In this document: positions 10,641-22,603 of the stretch, in pieces
Layout of the letters: the number at the start of each line of letters is the position of its first letter
Position numbering within the stretch: the first letter of the stretch is position 1
Assembly: GCF_047495875.1 (NCBI RefSeq)
Contig: NC_092462.1
Span: 33,364,523-33,428,522, forward strand
Direction: 5' to 3'
Origin: Pithys albifrons albifrons
Lineage: Eukaryota > Chordata > Aves > Passeriformes > Thamnophilidae
Length of the DNA: 64,000 nt
Program-made: the position numbers and the translations under genes
The notes under the pieces: model-generated
Seen by the model: the letters and a program-made list of their open reading frames with translations, nothing else
The model's database searches: none
What the model was told of the DNA's origin: nothing

Positions 10641-11102
10641 TTGTCCTTTGTTCAAAAGAAGAAGGAGGAAAAGCTGGGAGTGGAGGAATGGTGACAGTTC
10701 CCAGCAATCTCCTTGCCGTCTAAGTCGGTCCCCAGGAAGAAAAGGTCTGCAGTGTGTCCCGAAAGCAGCCGTGACTCTCTCTCTCTCTCTGAAGCTCAGG
10801 GTGTCCAGAGATGGAGGGGGAAAAGCAAATAGCAGAACCAGAAAAGAAGCTCTGACCAGCAAACAGTGGCTCTTTTTCTGTAGCTGCCCAAAGAAAAGCC
10901 TCGAAAAATCAAGCCAGCACACAGGGAAAAAAAACCTCTCCCCACCCCCCGGGTGCGGGGATTCTGTTTTCTCACCTCCATCACACCATTCAGCTGGAAC
11001 CTGAAAGTCATCAGCCATCTTTTGTCCTCAGTCCTGGCACTCTAAGCCCAAATCTTTATGTTGGTAGGGAGACAAAAATTCTCTGAGGGACTCCTCCCAA
11101 CA

Positions 11103-14100
11103 CCACCTTCCTGTGTTTGAACCTTTAAAACTCATATGTCTGGATAGCAGGAAAAACTAAATAGTTATGAAAATATTTCTGTAGGTAGAAAGAAAAAGTT
11201 TAGGGATGCTCTTTATGGTGATTATCAGAGATCATGGCAATAACTACAAAGAGGATGCAGTTCTCATTGTACAGAACTGGTCAGGAGGATGATTTCATAT
11301 GTCATGATTTATCACAGACTTTTATGTTTATTATCATTGTGATTGTTGGCAAGGACTCCGTAAACGGATGTGACTGAACAACTATCATAGGAACAAAATA
11401 AATGCAAATATAAGGGACTCAGGACAGGATGTGTTTGAAAATACACTGACTGCAGAAGAATGTCTGGTGCAATTAGATGAAAGGAAGCCTCTTAGAATTG
11501 TCAGGACTGGTTAATATTCACATACAAGTTCAAACACAGATGAATGACTTGGTTAGAGATAAACAGTGAGGAAGCATGAGAGAGAGGATGGCGTGTTATT
11601 CAAGGTAACAACAGGGTCAACGGCAGCCAGCGTGCACTCGTAGAAGGACTTCACAAGGCCAGGTAATAATGAAATGGTAGGCAAAATTTAATACAACTAA
11701 ATGTAAAGTGACCCATTGCAAACAGCAGTCTGAGCTTTGCATTAACATGGTGAGCTATGAACCTGCCATCTCTGTTTTCCATGGTGATTATCTTAGGTTT
11801 TGGTAGATTTAAGCTGGATCCATACATGTTTGCAATGGAGGACAGAAAGTCCATAAATCCCACTTTTTATATGTGCATTTCTGAAGAAAGACATAATTTT
11901 CTCAGTCAGTACATAGTCATTTCTGAATGAGAGAAGGTCTTGAATCATAGTGTAACCTGTTCCATTAACTGAGCAGCACTGCAGTTTCCATTTTTAGATC
12001 ACTTCACAGTGTGCAGCAAGGGAGAAATTTCATTGCCTTCCCAATACAGTCTGGGCTTGACTGTGTACATGGGCTTTTTAATTAGCTCCCTCCCTTGCAC
12101 ACATATATATGCCGATAAATTTATTCAAGAAAATGTACTTTTGGGTACATATCCAAGTTTTATGTGTAAAATAGCATTGGATGTGAAAGAAAGCAGAACC
12201 ATTCCAAATTATTATGTCGCCCAGACAGGAAAGAAAACAATATGATGAAGAAAAAAACCCAAATGATTGAATATTCATGAGAATAAAACCTATTTAAAGC
12301 AAAGTTGTTACAATCAACCATTTATAAGCAATCCACAGGTTGAAATTTGTGTGCTGTATATACATGATAAATGACTAAAAATTATAAACAGTGAAGTAAA
12401 AGCTAGTCAAATAGTAGGCAATAGTAGCAAAAAGAAAAACATTTAACAGTGCATTTTTTCCTGAAATTATCTGTGTTGCTTTAATATATCATGGGGCTAG
12501 AATATTACTTGCAAGAGAGCCTTGTTTAATAAATATGAGATCTTGTTCTGAAATACAAATTTCTGATGCCCCTGAGAGTTGATGGTGTTGGCAGGTGGCT
12601 GTATCACTGATCATTATAACACAAGACAGTCTTGCCTCATGGCTAATACCTTGGGCTGGGGACATACATGACTCATTTGGGATATAGTCCAGCACATTAA
12701 ACACCTCAGATTAATTCCTTGCTTGGCACTGCAGTTCTATCTGAGTGAATTTTGTTGCTTATTCTGCAAATCATAAAGGAATCCTGTCTGTCTTCTGCAG
12801 AAAACCAATATACATAGAAACTGTGGTTGTCCATGCTCATGTAGTAGAATCAAGGGTAGAATAGAAATTGGTTGCATAATTTGTTGGGGTATAGTCTTCA
12901 GTGTAGCTCTTCGCTCCTCATACACAGTTTATGCCTTTTCATATGGCTTAGAATCTTGCATGAATGATCATTATCCCTCACATTTTCAGCATATTAACTA
13001 TCTACATGCCCGTGGCATTGGTACACTGAAGTAATACCTACAAAATAGTGGCAAATTTGTAATGAGAATAATAATAATATAATATCAGAAAGTGCTGGAA
13101 ATAGGAAGATGGATGTAATGACAGTAAATAGCAGATATTCACAGAAATTAGACATTCTTCTTATTCTGAATTATTTGACTGGAAACATAACTGTAATTTC
13201 ATGTTACCTTAGGCTTGGAAAAAATAAAATCTTTAACAGAAGGCTGTAAGTAATATAAACACAATAGACAGATGTTGTTTTAAGCTGTCTTCTGTCTTCC
13301 TTACAAATAAAATTATATCCATTTGGTCAGGGATCAGAGGCAACAAAATGTAGCTGCTGATCTAGCCAAGAGCTTGACGTAGGGGAAGGTGAATGCTCAG
13401 AATGACTAAATGCATAAGTCCAAGCCATACTGGAAAAAATAACTGTGCAATTAAAAATGTATGTGTGAGGCTGTAAGTTTTTTTAAACAATATTTCTAAA
13501 AGTACAAATGAAAAAATTGTTTAGTCATGCATTATCTGAAGACATATTACATCTAGCTTTTTACTGAGTGTGCAATATTGTTGAAAAGTAGTTTAATAGT
13601 ATTATGATCATTAGCTGGCAAGCCACTAAAGACATCTAACAATGAAGTTTCTTAGATAAAGTGCATTGCGTACTCAAAATGTGCAAAAGTAAAATCCTGC
13701 ATATAGGGTTTTCAATTACAATAATATTTCCAAAACTAGTGACTAGTTAGGATTATCTTTGATTATGAGGACTAACTGTAGATGCCAAACTGTAGATGTC
13801 AAACTACTATAATAATATTTATTGCAATCTTGCACTATTTCAGATCTTGGAAGGAACAGCTCCCAGATATTTCCAACACTGAGCACCTTGGAATCAACAG
13901 ATAAAAAAATGAAGTAGTCAACCTGTTTCCTGAATCTTAAATTCACTAGTGTTCCGGTATTTTTTTATGACTGTTTCCATCTTTAAGCATAGCAGTGAAT
14001 TTCCTAAAGGCAAAATTTACTCTGTATTTTATCAGTCTTAGGAAAAAAAAGAACCTCAGGCTCATTGTATCTTGAAATTGCTGTAGGAAAAAGGACAAAT

Positions 14101-14699
14101 AGACTTGGTGCAGATGATTGAAAACAGATAAAAAGGTGGGTTTTTATCAGAAGAAAGTTAAATAGCATACTGATGTTTCTAAGTGCGGACTTGTTGAATG
14201 AATGTGCAATGATACTGAAGAAAATTGTAGAGCATCAACTGCACTTAAAAAGTACATTGTATTGCAGGAGGGGGTTTGTTTGATTATTTCTTTCTTTCTT
14301 TTTTTTTTTTTTTTATTTGCATCTTCCTCATGGTAAAATACGGCCCGTTATTTCGGTAAATTTCATTGAATTTTAGTGTCCCTTCATCTAGGCAAGCAAA
14401 CTATCAAATAAGTGTTCATCTACCTGCAGATCTGATTTTACACCTGAGATTTTTTTATTTTGGTATTGAGTAATTCTAAAGAAAACTACTTGATGAACAA
14501 TATGAAATTTCCAATGTTTTCTGTATTCTTGCGTCTTGACTGAGTTTTTTCTTGAGATGTTCTGCTTTTTAAGAGTCATCAGATGTTTTCTTTTGCACTG
14601 AGTAGAAGTGGATAAGAGACATATAGATAAAGTTTTGTCTTGATTTAGGAATGGTATTCTGCAATTACTGTTCCCACTGAAACACTCCAAACCATGTAT
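11103..14699. other. AT-rich DNA, nothing recognised
   Basis: No supportable gene. It contains a 14-bp tandem pair (ACTGTAGATGYCAA) at about 13775-13803 and a T-tract at 14290-14315. Open frames on both strands are short. Confidence 0.45.
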
Positions 14700-14854
14700 C
14701 ACTAACCCATTCTCCCCTCCCTCTGCCCCTGTAGTGGGCTGGAGAGGAGAATTGGAGGCCAAAAAGGTAAAGATCACAGGTAAGAAGAATGTACTGGAAA
14801 CAGCAGTGAAATAAGAAAGGTACAGTAACAGCAACAGTATTAATAACAGTGTGT
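14700..14854 (-). mobile_element. LTR 3'-end fragment (bird ERVL-like), minus strand
   Basis: Read on the minus strand, this runs GTTGCTGTTACTGT, GTTTCCAGTACATTCTTCTT, then GCCTCCAATTCTCC. The same three blocks occur in the same order in the plus-strand fragment at 20240-20350, where CAGTACATTGTTCTTATCTC is the middle block. They resemble the A/T-trinucleotide and U5 end of bird ERVL LTRs. The 5' part is missing. Confidence 0.55.
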
Positions 14855-14986
14855 ACAAAAGAGGTGAATGATTCTGATGTGAGTCATCACCACTTTTCTA
14901 GTTAGAGCAGCTGGGACCAGCAATTATTGTGTAGGTGTGACCAAAATTGTGTATTCTACACCCTCTATATAATTTCTAGCAAACTG

Positions 14987-15640
14987 TTAATAAGGGATCA
15001 TTTGCAGCAGCTGCCCAGGGCACACCTGATCCCTCAGGCTACAAGCTGGGTGTTAGAGTACCTTGTGAGATAGGGGTTTCAGACCAGTGACTCAGGTGCG
15101 ATAACTTCCCTCCAGGGAGGCAATAGCACCTGCACACCCAGCCTGAGGGGCCATGTCTGCTAATGGGCCATCAAGGAGCCCAAAAATACACCATGACTCA
15201 CAGAGTTAAATCCCCCATTGTCAAACTTCTTGCCCTGGGGGAGGTACTGGGCATTCTTACTTGAACCTAAGCATATTTAATCTTGGGGTTTGGGGACTTT
15301 TGATACCACTCGTCAGATTCAGAGGAGGACCAGAACCTCAACAGGACTGCGACCACCACTCTTGACCAGACTGCAACCATCATCCTGACCAACAGGTTTT
15401 CTCCTTTCCTTTTACTTTGAACTCAGAGGAACCATGTGGGGATCAGCACAGGGGTGAATGAACACCATTCTGTTTGTGCCCCAGGGTGATGGGTTATATT
15501 TCTGTTTTTTGTGGGTTAACCCCAACTTCTCCTTGTATCTTGCATTTATTTTATTATTTTTATTACGTTTTATCTCTGACTTATAATCTCTTTTTGAGTT
15601 GGGTTCATTTCACCTGCTGGTTTACCTTTAAACCAGCACA
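14987..15640 (+). mobile_element. LTR-like element, probable plus orientation
   Basis: This block is more GC-rich and compositionally sharper than its surroundings. It has a TATTTAATCTTGGGG promoter-like stretch near 15275, a TTATTTTATTATTTTTATT tract at 15546-15566 and a sharp end at AACCAGCACA (15640). The last 24 bases form a near-palindrome (CTGGTTTA...TAAACCAG). These traits fit a retroviral LTR. I could not fix the left boundary (14987 is a guess at a TG) and found no target-site duplication, so family and exact limits are open. Confidence 0.5.
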
Positions 15641-18432
15641 ACCACATGGAGTCCAGCAATACCCTTACCACGCCCTGCCATGGAAAAGACTCTTCTGGGT
15701 CCAAGACATTCTCCTGGCTACTACAAAAATTAATCCTGGCCTGCACAGAACCAGGGTACTTTCATTTCAAGAATTTCTGTCCTTAGGAATAAGCAGTATT
15801 AATTTAATGAAACTTGGAGTAGACAGTAGCAGACACCAGGGATTTCGTTAAACTGCCTTTCTCTTGAGGTGCATGAATGTTTTTGTATGTCATATAAATT
15901 GCATGTTCAATATTTTGCTTTTACATTTTGCTAGTGTCTTTTCTCACTTAGAATTATATTAACTATCTACTTTGTTAACAACTTTATCTTTGCATGTAGT
16001 TTCTTATTCATACCCTGCAGTGGGCAGTTCTTCTTAAAGAAATTTGTAGAAATGTTTTCACTTTGTGTCTATCTTTGAAAGCAGTTTTCATCATTTGTTT
16101 TGGGGGCTTTTTCTCTGCAGCAAGACACTTAATTGCATCTGTGTTTTGTCTCCCTTCTACTTCCTGCACATTTCTGTAGTAAAAGATTGCTTTGTATTCA
16201 AATAATTATATCTTCTTTTATAGCTTATTAAGGAAAGACACAAGGAAACATCTGATTTTTAAGTCTCAAAATCTAAAAGCTTAATGTGTGCAAAAAGTAA
16301 TATACATGAGAAGTTGGCCTTCATATCTGGGAAATCTGCTGTCACAGTATATCTTAAAACTTCAGTGAAAGTTTGAAGGCAATCTTTATAAAAGATTTAA
16401 TTAACACTTTTAAAGTTAGAATACCTTGTATATCTATATAGCTAACTGGTGTGTGTAGAATACTGTATATGTGAAGGTTGGGAATATGTCTGCTTCATTT
16501 CACACTGCATTGATGCTGTAGGTCTCAAAAGGTTAGATATTTTAGTGCTTTGACAAAGCTAATACAAGCTTTCAGTTTGAAATTTGTGCCAACGGTATCT
16601 TGTTGATGATGTTTTAACATGAAATACCCCATCTATAAATTGCATCTTGATTACACACAATTTCTGAAGAAAGGAACTTTAAACATTAACTCTAGTAAAG
16701 TACCAGAGTAGAACCTGAGTCATGCTGTGAAGGAAAATGGAATGACCTGGAGTCACTTCTAAGAGGCTCAGTAATGGAAAGTCTTTACAGAAATCCTTGC
16801 TTGGATTATTCTTCAGCTTTTTAAAAAAAACTTATTCCAGAAGTCAGTTAATACAATTTCAGTATATGTGGTACCATTCTGAAGATCAAAACACGGCAAA
16901 GTTGCTGTGAAGCTCACATAGGTGATCACTGGAAAAGGGCAGGTGGTAAAAAGCCAATGGATGTACCCCTCTCACCTGCTTGCTGGTATGGGAAGCTGTT
17001 AGTTACTCTGGAAATTTACTTCTACTCGGTCAAATGAATGTAAAAATTTCTCCTTGGCTACCAAACAACTTCAAACTCAATAAGTTTAACTTAACAGTTA
17101 ATTGCTCTTACATTTAGGTGTACCAGTAAATCCATCTATATAAAGATACTAGACTGTTCTTGTTTCAAAGGCTTCATCTTTTGTCTCAATTAAAATGGAA
17201 TCAATATACTCTCAATTTCACTAGCTCATATGAAAGTTATCAGCCAATTATGGATATGCCTATTCACTACTGGTCTCTACTAGAATAATTATTTTCATGA
17301 TATCTCAACTTTAAACCTCTAAAATGTATACTGAATTTTCACAGCAAGCCATCCTTTACACAAACAAACAAAAAAGTTGATGATTTCACTGAGATTAAAC
17401 TGTAAAGAGCTTCCTTTGTGGCTATGGTCAGTAAGACAGAAAAACATCAGTGACATTTTAGAAACTCAAAGCTACAGGCACTTTGTACTACCAAACCTGC
17501 ACAGGTGACTTATCCATGTGGATTTAACTGTTGTGTAAGTTAACAAAATAATTCATTTCACTACTGATGATCATGAGGCAGATATGGAAAAATGAAGATA
17601 AAGAAGAATGCAGATTTTAACTAATGCATAATCAAAATGACTGATTCATGATCAATGCACTATTTTTGCTTCCTGCAGTGAGGAATCCTTCCCCAAATAT
17701 TACTGATTCTTAGTTCAGGCTTTAATTTCTTTATGCTGCTCTGTTGCTTTAATATATAGCAAGCAAGGGGCTGACATTGCATGGGATTGGATACCAGGAA
17801 TCCTCTTGCCTCAGGTCAAAGGGTGTCACACCAACAGGATCCCCTTTGTTGCTATCAGAGCACCCACAGATAACTTCACAGTCTGCAATACCTCTACGGA
17901 AAGAGCATTGTTCTGCACTTCAGCAGACCCAGAGTGATGATATAAAATTGATGTAATAATCCTTTCAAGATGAGAACAAATGAGGAAGAAGAGTGAAAGC
18001 ATATGCAGATGTGAGGATTAATCATGTTGTCTTTTTGCATAGTGGTGCATATATATTTGTGGGAGGGATGAAGTCACAAATACTCTGTCATAATTAATAT
18101 TGTGCTGCAGGAAATTAGAAACGATTTCTCCGGTAAGTCCAGGGTGCCTGTGGATGACCCCTCTGCAAAGCTGAGATGAATTCACAGAACTGCTGATCAG
18201 AATCCTGGGGAATTGGGAGACTGCTGGGAGACCACTGTCATTTTGTTGTCTGTAGAATTTGATAAAATAATGGAGGTTTTTCTCCAGGGTATTTCTGGAT
18301 TAATTCCAGAAGCACAAAACTGAAAAGGTGAAAAAAATATTTTTGCAATGGCTAGAAAAGAAGCAGCAGTTTTCTGAAAAATCTAGGAATACTAAATTAC
18401 AATTAGTAAAATGAATATGGGCATTGACTTAC
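15641..18432. other. AT-rich DNA, nothing recognised
   Basis: I see no repeat I recognise, no RNA gene and no coding signal. The segment around 17760-17930 is less AT-rich but has no open frame worth reporting. Confidence 0.45.
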
Positions 18433-18590
18433 CTTGCTGGCTGATAAGTATCCACTTTATTATTGACTTCCTGCTGGCCCATTTGAGGGCTGTCTTGCTG
18501 CTGTGCTGATTTAATTCCTTTGTGGAAAAGTTTCAATATCCTCTCTTTTGTTTTAATGTCACCTTGCTGCATGACTGACCAAAAAGATAT
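18433..18590 (-). CDS. Candidate internal coding exon, protein unknown
   Basis: On the minus strand a pyrimidine-rich acceptor (TATTCTCATTCTCACCAG) precedes 158 bases that end at a strong donor (GCAAG then GTAAGTC). Exactly one frame stays open across the whole segment: 52 codons, entering at phase 0 and leaving two bases over. It contains a basic stretch, KTKERILKLFHKGIK, followed by a glutamine-rich part. The other two frames hit stops within 60 bases. I do not recognise the protein. Chance exons of this kind do occur in 64 kb of AT-rich DNA, so conservation or transcript data would decide. If real, its 5' neighbours lie at higher coordinates. Confidence 0.3.
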
Positions 18591-19095
18591 CTGGTGAGAA
18601 TGAGAATAGGAGAACCTGGGCCTTAGCAATATGATTTTTACACAGTCTAACTCTGAAAAGGACAATTTATAAAATATAATACTATCTTTTTGTCCATGAT
18701 TCATGGGATATTTCCAAGCAGGAAAACACAGGGGAGACAAATTTTTTGAATACTGACAGTATTATTGACTACTGTGCGTCAAACACCCAGTGGTCTATGA
18801 TTTCCGCTGTGGCATTCACTGCCAGCTTGCCAGAAATTGCATCACTATTTTCAAAATATGCATTTATTTTTTCATAAAGCAGATTTCACGGGAATGCCTT
18901 TACTATTTTGAGAATCATTTAATAGCAAATACAGCTAGTCAAGGATGAAAAAAATCTCATAAATATGTGGTGGTTTGTTTTATTCATTCTTGATAGTATC
19001 TTGTAAGGTACAATGTGTATTCCAGGGATTTTGGAGACATTTTGTCTGCTGACACATTATACATTTAAATCAAACCAATTTAAATAAGTAGAGTC
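18591..19095. other. AT-rich DNA, nothing recognised
   Basis: Short gap between the candidate exon and the LTR fragment. I see nothing supportable here. Confidence 0.4.
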
Positions 19096-19412
19096 TGTTA
19101 TGGGTTTTGCTAGGCGTGGGCCTAAATTTAGGCTTTAGTTTTCAGAATAGGCCTTAAATTATCATCTGACTTGGGCTGGGCTAGCTGACTTCTACTGGCC
19201 AATGCTATTCCATTCCATATTCCGACATCATCTCAAATACAAAAGAAGGTGTAGGAGGGTCTTAGTTCAGTTCCTTCTTGGCTTCTCGCCTGGGAAGGAT
19301 GTATTGTGTTGTTTTCCTGTTTTTCCCCCCCTCCCTTTTCTCGGTGGGGGGAGAGAGGCTCTGACACTGTATTGGGCAGTTGGCATTTTGCCAGCTCTGC
19401 CAAAGATAAGTA
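19096..19412 (+). mobile_element. 5' part of a bird ERVL-type LTR
   Basis: It starts TGTTATGGGTTTTGCTAGG. It continues with a GGCTTTAGTTTTCAGAATAG block, GGGCTGGGCTAGCTGACTTC at 19173-19192 and TTCCATTCCATATTCCGACA at 19208-19227, the usual order of U3 blocks before the TATA region in bird ERVL LTRs as I remember them. The TATA itself has decayed, and the U5 end is missing after about 19412. Confidence 0.55.
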
Positions 19413-20036
19413 GTTTTCAAATTAAGTGTGCTTCTGAAAGTATTTCTAAAAATCTAATTATGACTTATGTGCTGAACATATTTTGTAAATGTTTTACGAA
19501 TTTCTTCTTTGAAATGATTGTGAAGTACGTAATTAGATATAATGTATATCAAACAGGCAGGTTGTTACTGCTGAATGTTAAATAATTTCTCATTTTTTAG
19601 TTACACTTTTGGCACTTAATTGACCTTTCAAACAAAAAGCAATGCATGCATAAATGTACTTAAACTCTGCTTCCTGAAGTAATGATTTTTCTCACAATTG
19701 ATTGAATTTAGAAATACACAATTAACAAATTTTTAATTCCTTTTATATTTGTGCTAATTCATGTTAGGGTTTGGACAAGCTCCCCACCACCTTTATTTAT
19801 TAATAGCTTAAAATTATGAGAGAATGATTTGTAAGAAAAGCATGGGGCCATTCTTGCAGGCTGTACCCACTGCCTGAATGTGTCTGGGCATTTCTTTCAA
19901 CTCTGGGCATGCCCATGGATTTTGGAATTCATCATTTTACACAAAAAATGATGTCTTGATTAATAGTCCAGTCTTCCAGAAATCAGGTTCTATAGCTGGA
20001 GTTTGGGGACAAAACACATTGATATAAATACCTGAG

Positions 20037-20362
20037 TGTCCTGGTTCCTGCCAGGACAGGGTTTATTTTTTGCAGTAGCCAGAATATTTGGTATCACCTC
20101 ATGCCATTGCTGAGGGCAGGGGAAAGGGACTGTCCTCCATTCCTACGAAAAAATGTTCCTTCTGGTTGACAAAACCTGGTGGGGGAGTGATCTGGTATTG
20201 TTTATTGTCATGGGCTTTCTATGTGAATCCTTTTCTTATACCTTTTGTTATTATTATTGTTGCTGTTACTGTTCATTTTTTTATTTAATCATTGTTTCCA
20301 GTACATTGTTCTTATCTCAACCTGTGTTCTTTGCCTCTTGTGCCTCCAACTGGAATGGAAAC
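20037..20362 (+). mobile_element. Internally shortened ERVL-type LTR
   Basis: It opens TGTCCTGGTTCCTGCCAGGA and closes with a TTATTATTATTGTTGCTG tract, CAGTACATTGTTCTTATCTC and GCCTCCAACTGG. Both the head and tail of a bird ERVL LTR are therefore present, but only 326 bases lie between them, so much of U3 is deleted. The tail half matches the minus-strand fragment at 14700-14854. Confidence 0.6.
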
Positions 20363-21365
20363 TGCACATGATTTTAGCAGGAGTACTAAATTGGAGAATA
20401 CCATTTCTGAACCACTACACTGAGCTATCAAAATACATTTTTCACATCAACGCAAGTGAGAAGGCATGTCTACTGGTTTGTAGGGAGGCAGTATTGTCTA
20501 TGGCATTTTTGGAAGTTAACCACATTAATCATCTGAATATTTTATGTTTCTTTTTGGATGATTCATGCATTGATATTCTTAGTGTCCTGTGAAGTTTTCA
20601 TCCTTCTAGGGGAATTGAATAATGTAGCATCTGTGAGTATTGCTCCTAATCCTTACATGTTGTTTGGGAATAATTTGTGTCCATTTGTAGATTTTACATA
20701 AAGTTTCACACTGACATAGGAATGTATTTTCTAGCCCTAGATTTCAAAAATGCCTTCTCATTCACATCATAGAACTCTTGAACCTTCTCTTTCCCTAGCC
20801 TTTCTTCCACTTATTTTCAGTATTATCATTCCAGTGAGGTCTATAATTCTGTGTAAATTTCATCTATAAAACTAGTTCAGACAGGTCTTTACCAGTCAGT
20901 GATTTTTCTGTTTTTCTTACTGCTATTCCCTTTCTTTGTCTACCTGCAGCATTAACCTTATTTGAAATATAAACTACTGAAGTTACAAAACAATCATGTG
21001 GGTTGTATTATATTTGACTAGTACAAAATGAGTAGAGAAACAGAAATGCTGAACTTTTCTGTTTTTGAGAAAACAGAGCATGAGAAGATGGGAATGATCA
21101 TGTTAAATTGTTTCAATATTAGTTCCATTATTTCAATGGACATCTAATTCTATGGTGATACTTTCTCTTTTCTTCTATTGGGTATATGGAACTAGGAAAA
21201 TATTTCAATAAAATATCTTAAAAACTTTTCATGGAGAACATAGAATTTTTAGTAGTATATTTAAACTTTTCAGGCACCTCAGACACAAATATGTTTCACC
21301 GAAATAGGCATATTTTTGTTTTAATATTTTAAAAAAATTTTATGCTATGTTTACTCATGGGACAT
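20363..21365. other. AT-rich DNA, nothing recognised
   Basis: Short spacer between two LTRs, with no signals I can support. Confidence 0.4.
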
Positions 21366-21621
21366 TGTGGGGTGATAGCCCTGATAAGCCTTGATGAGTT
21401 GAGGGAAACGCCTCAGCCACCCTGGAGGAGTGCTCCAAGCAAAAGACAAAGGCTTTCGAACTGATAAGATTAAGAAAGGGTGGAGTGTTGTCAAGAATTG
21501 CATGTCCCTCCTTTGTGATATCTTCTATGACTATTCAAGGGGCCACCCCCCCCTCAGGCATATGTATCACCCCCAGATCTCTGACTTTAGTCGCACAGAA
21601 CCACATGAAGAAAAAAATAGG

Positions 21622-21628
21622 TATAAAA
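21622..21628 (+). promoter_or_regulatory. TATA box of solo LTR
   Basis: TATAAAA lies 256 bases into the LTR, with about 600 bases to the polyadenylation signal. The position suits a retroviral U3/R boundary. Confidence 0.5.
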
Positions 21629-22222
21629 AGTGTGGAGTTTAAACTTAAACAGAGAGGGAGAAATGCCATTGTCTCTGTTGGGGTAGCTGCTAGCAGCTTG
21701 TCCTGACTTCTCCTACCTCCTGGAACAATGTAGGGGTAAGGAGACCATGTGCTTTCTATTTTTCTATACTTTACTTTCTCTACTTTCTTACAAAGCTTAT
21801 TCCTTTATACATTCTATCTTACTTTATAAGCATCTCCTTTACTAACTGTGTTTTGCTACCTTAATACTAATAACAGTAACTCGCTTTACCCTTTGCTACT
21901 TTATATTAGTTATTGCTTTTTTTTTTTTGCAATGTGAAGTTTCTTTTTCAACTTGTGTGTTGATAAGAAGGAGCTCTGTTCTTTCTTTTTGCTTTGTGTT
22001 ACAGAGATAGTGGTGTGCAAGCTATTTTATTGTCCTATGTTATTGAAAGAGTGTCCAGATAAGTGTTTTAGATGACTGTGTTTTTAGTTAGTAGTTCTTT
22101 GTTGATAGTTTTTGTCTGTGGTGAAAATGGGATACATTGCTGTATTGTAACTTGAGTTTAGTGTGTTTGTCTCTGTAAAATGTGTTTTGCGTTGGTGTCT
22201 TTTTGGAGTATTTTATTATCAA

Positions 22223-22228
22223 TTAAAT
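22223..22228 (+). terminator. Polyadenylation signal of solo LTR
   Basis: ATTAAA lies 45-60 bases before the LTR end. Use as a polyadenylation site is inferred. Confidence 0.4.
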
Positions 22229-22344
22229 ACAATCTTGCGGTAAACATTATCACCAGCAAAGCCGAACCCACAATAACTGTCACATACTTGTATTAATAAA
22301 TGTTATTTCGGGAGTTGTTGTGGGGAAAGTTCTGTTCTTGTTAT

Positions 22345-22603
22345 TAAGTGTGGTCTCATAGCAGAGGTTAGAAATCCTTCCAGCCTGTGTTCTGTCCAGC
22401 AGTTCAGCAGGCAGTGCTGGGTTCATAAGGCTCTAATTTTCTGGAAGTGCTTATTTAGCTGATAATTTCTCCCTAGCTTAAGTGTGGCTCCATATCAGAG
22501 GTCAGAAACCCTTCCAACCTGTGTGCTGTCTGTAGTCAACAGACAGTGTTGGGAACATAAGGATCTGATTGTCTGGAAGCGCTTATTGCTAATAATTTCT
22601 TAT
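22345..22603 (+). repeat. Tandem duplication, two copies of about 134 bp
   Basis: Copy 1 (22345-22478) and copy 2 (22479-22603) share, in order, TAAGTGTGG, a CAGAGGT-AGAAA block, CCTTCCA-CCTGTG, GGCAGTG or GACAGTG, CATAAGG, a CTGGAAG-GCTTATT block and GATAATTTCT or TAATAATTTCT. By eye they are about 80 percent alike, so the duplication is not recent. It begins 60 bases after the LTR end at 22284. Confidence 0.88.

Larger units (their letters stand above)
10211..11102 (-). mobile_element. Solo LTR, inverted, related to the 3' LTR at 2942
   Basis: Read on the minus strand it begins TGTTGGGAGGAGTCC and ends TTCCCTCAAACTAAGACA. Its last 200 bases match the last 170 bases of the LTR at 2942-3635 block by block: the GGTCTGTTTAC block, AGTTATCCTTCT, an ATTAAA signal, CTCAAATTTAAT and ACATTTTGGGTTTTCCC. 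The U3 and R part is longer and different, with GA/CT-rich runs. At 892 bp it is about 200 bp longer than its relative. No internal ERV region adjoins it. The flanks (CTCAT on the left, CCACC on the right) do not form a clear 5-bp duplication, so the insertion is old or rearranged. Confidence 0.85.
21366..22284 (+). mobile_element. Solo LTR (about 919 bp), nearly complete
   Basis: It starts TGTGGGGTGATAG. It has a good TATAAAA at 21622, a long A/T/C-rich R-U5 part, an ATTAAA polyadenylation signal at 22223 and an end of either GAACCCACA (22272) or TGTCACA (22284). Either end gives short inverted termini. The flanking bases (GACAT on the left; TACTT or ATAAC on the right) do not make a clean duplication. 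It belongs to a different LTR family from the element at 2942. No coding region adjoins it. Confidence 0.65.

Noticed and set aside
10407..11018. A 203-codon minus-strand open frame
   Set aside because: It lies wholly inside the inverted LTR, is low-complexity in parts, and resembles no protein; LTR U3/R regions often show such open stretches.
14388..14858. A 156-codon minus-strand frame starting with a leucine-rich, signal-peptide-like stretch
   Set aside because: The leucine run comes from the trinucleotide-rich tail of an LTR (14700-14854), and the rest runs into AT-rich DNA with no protein features.
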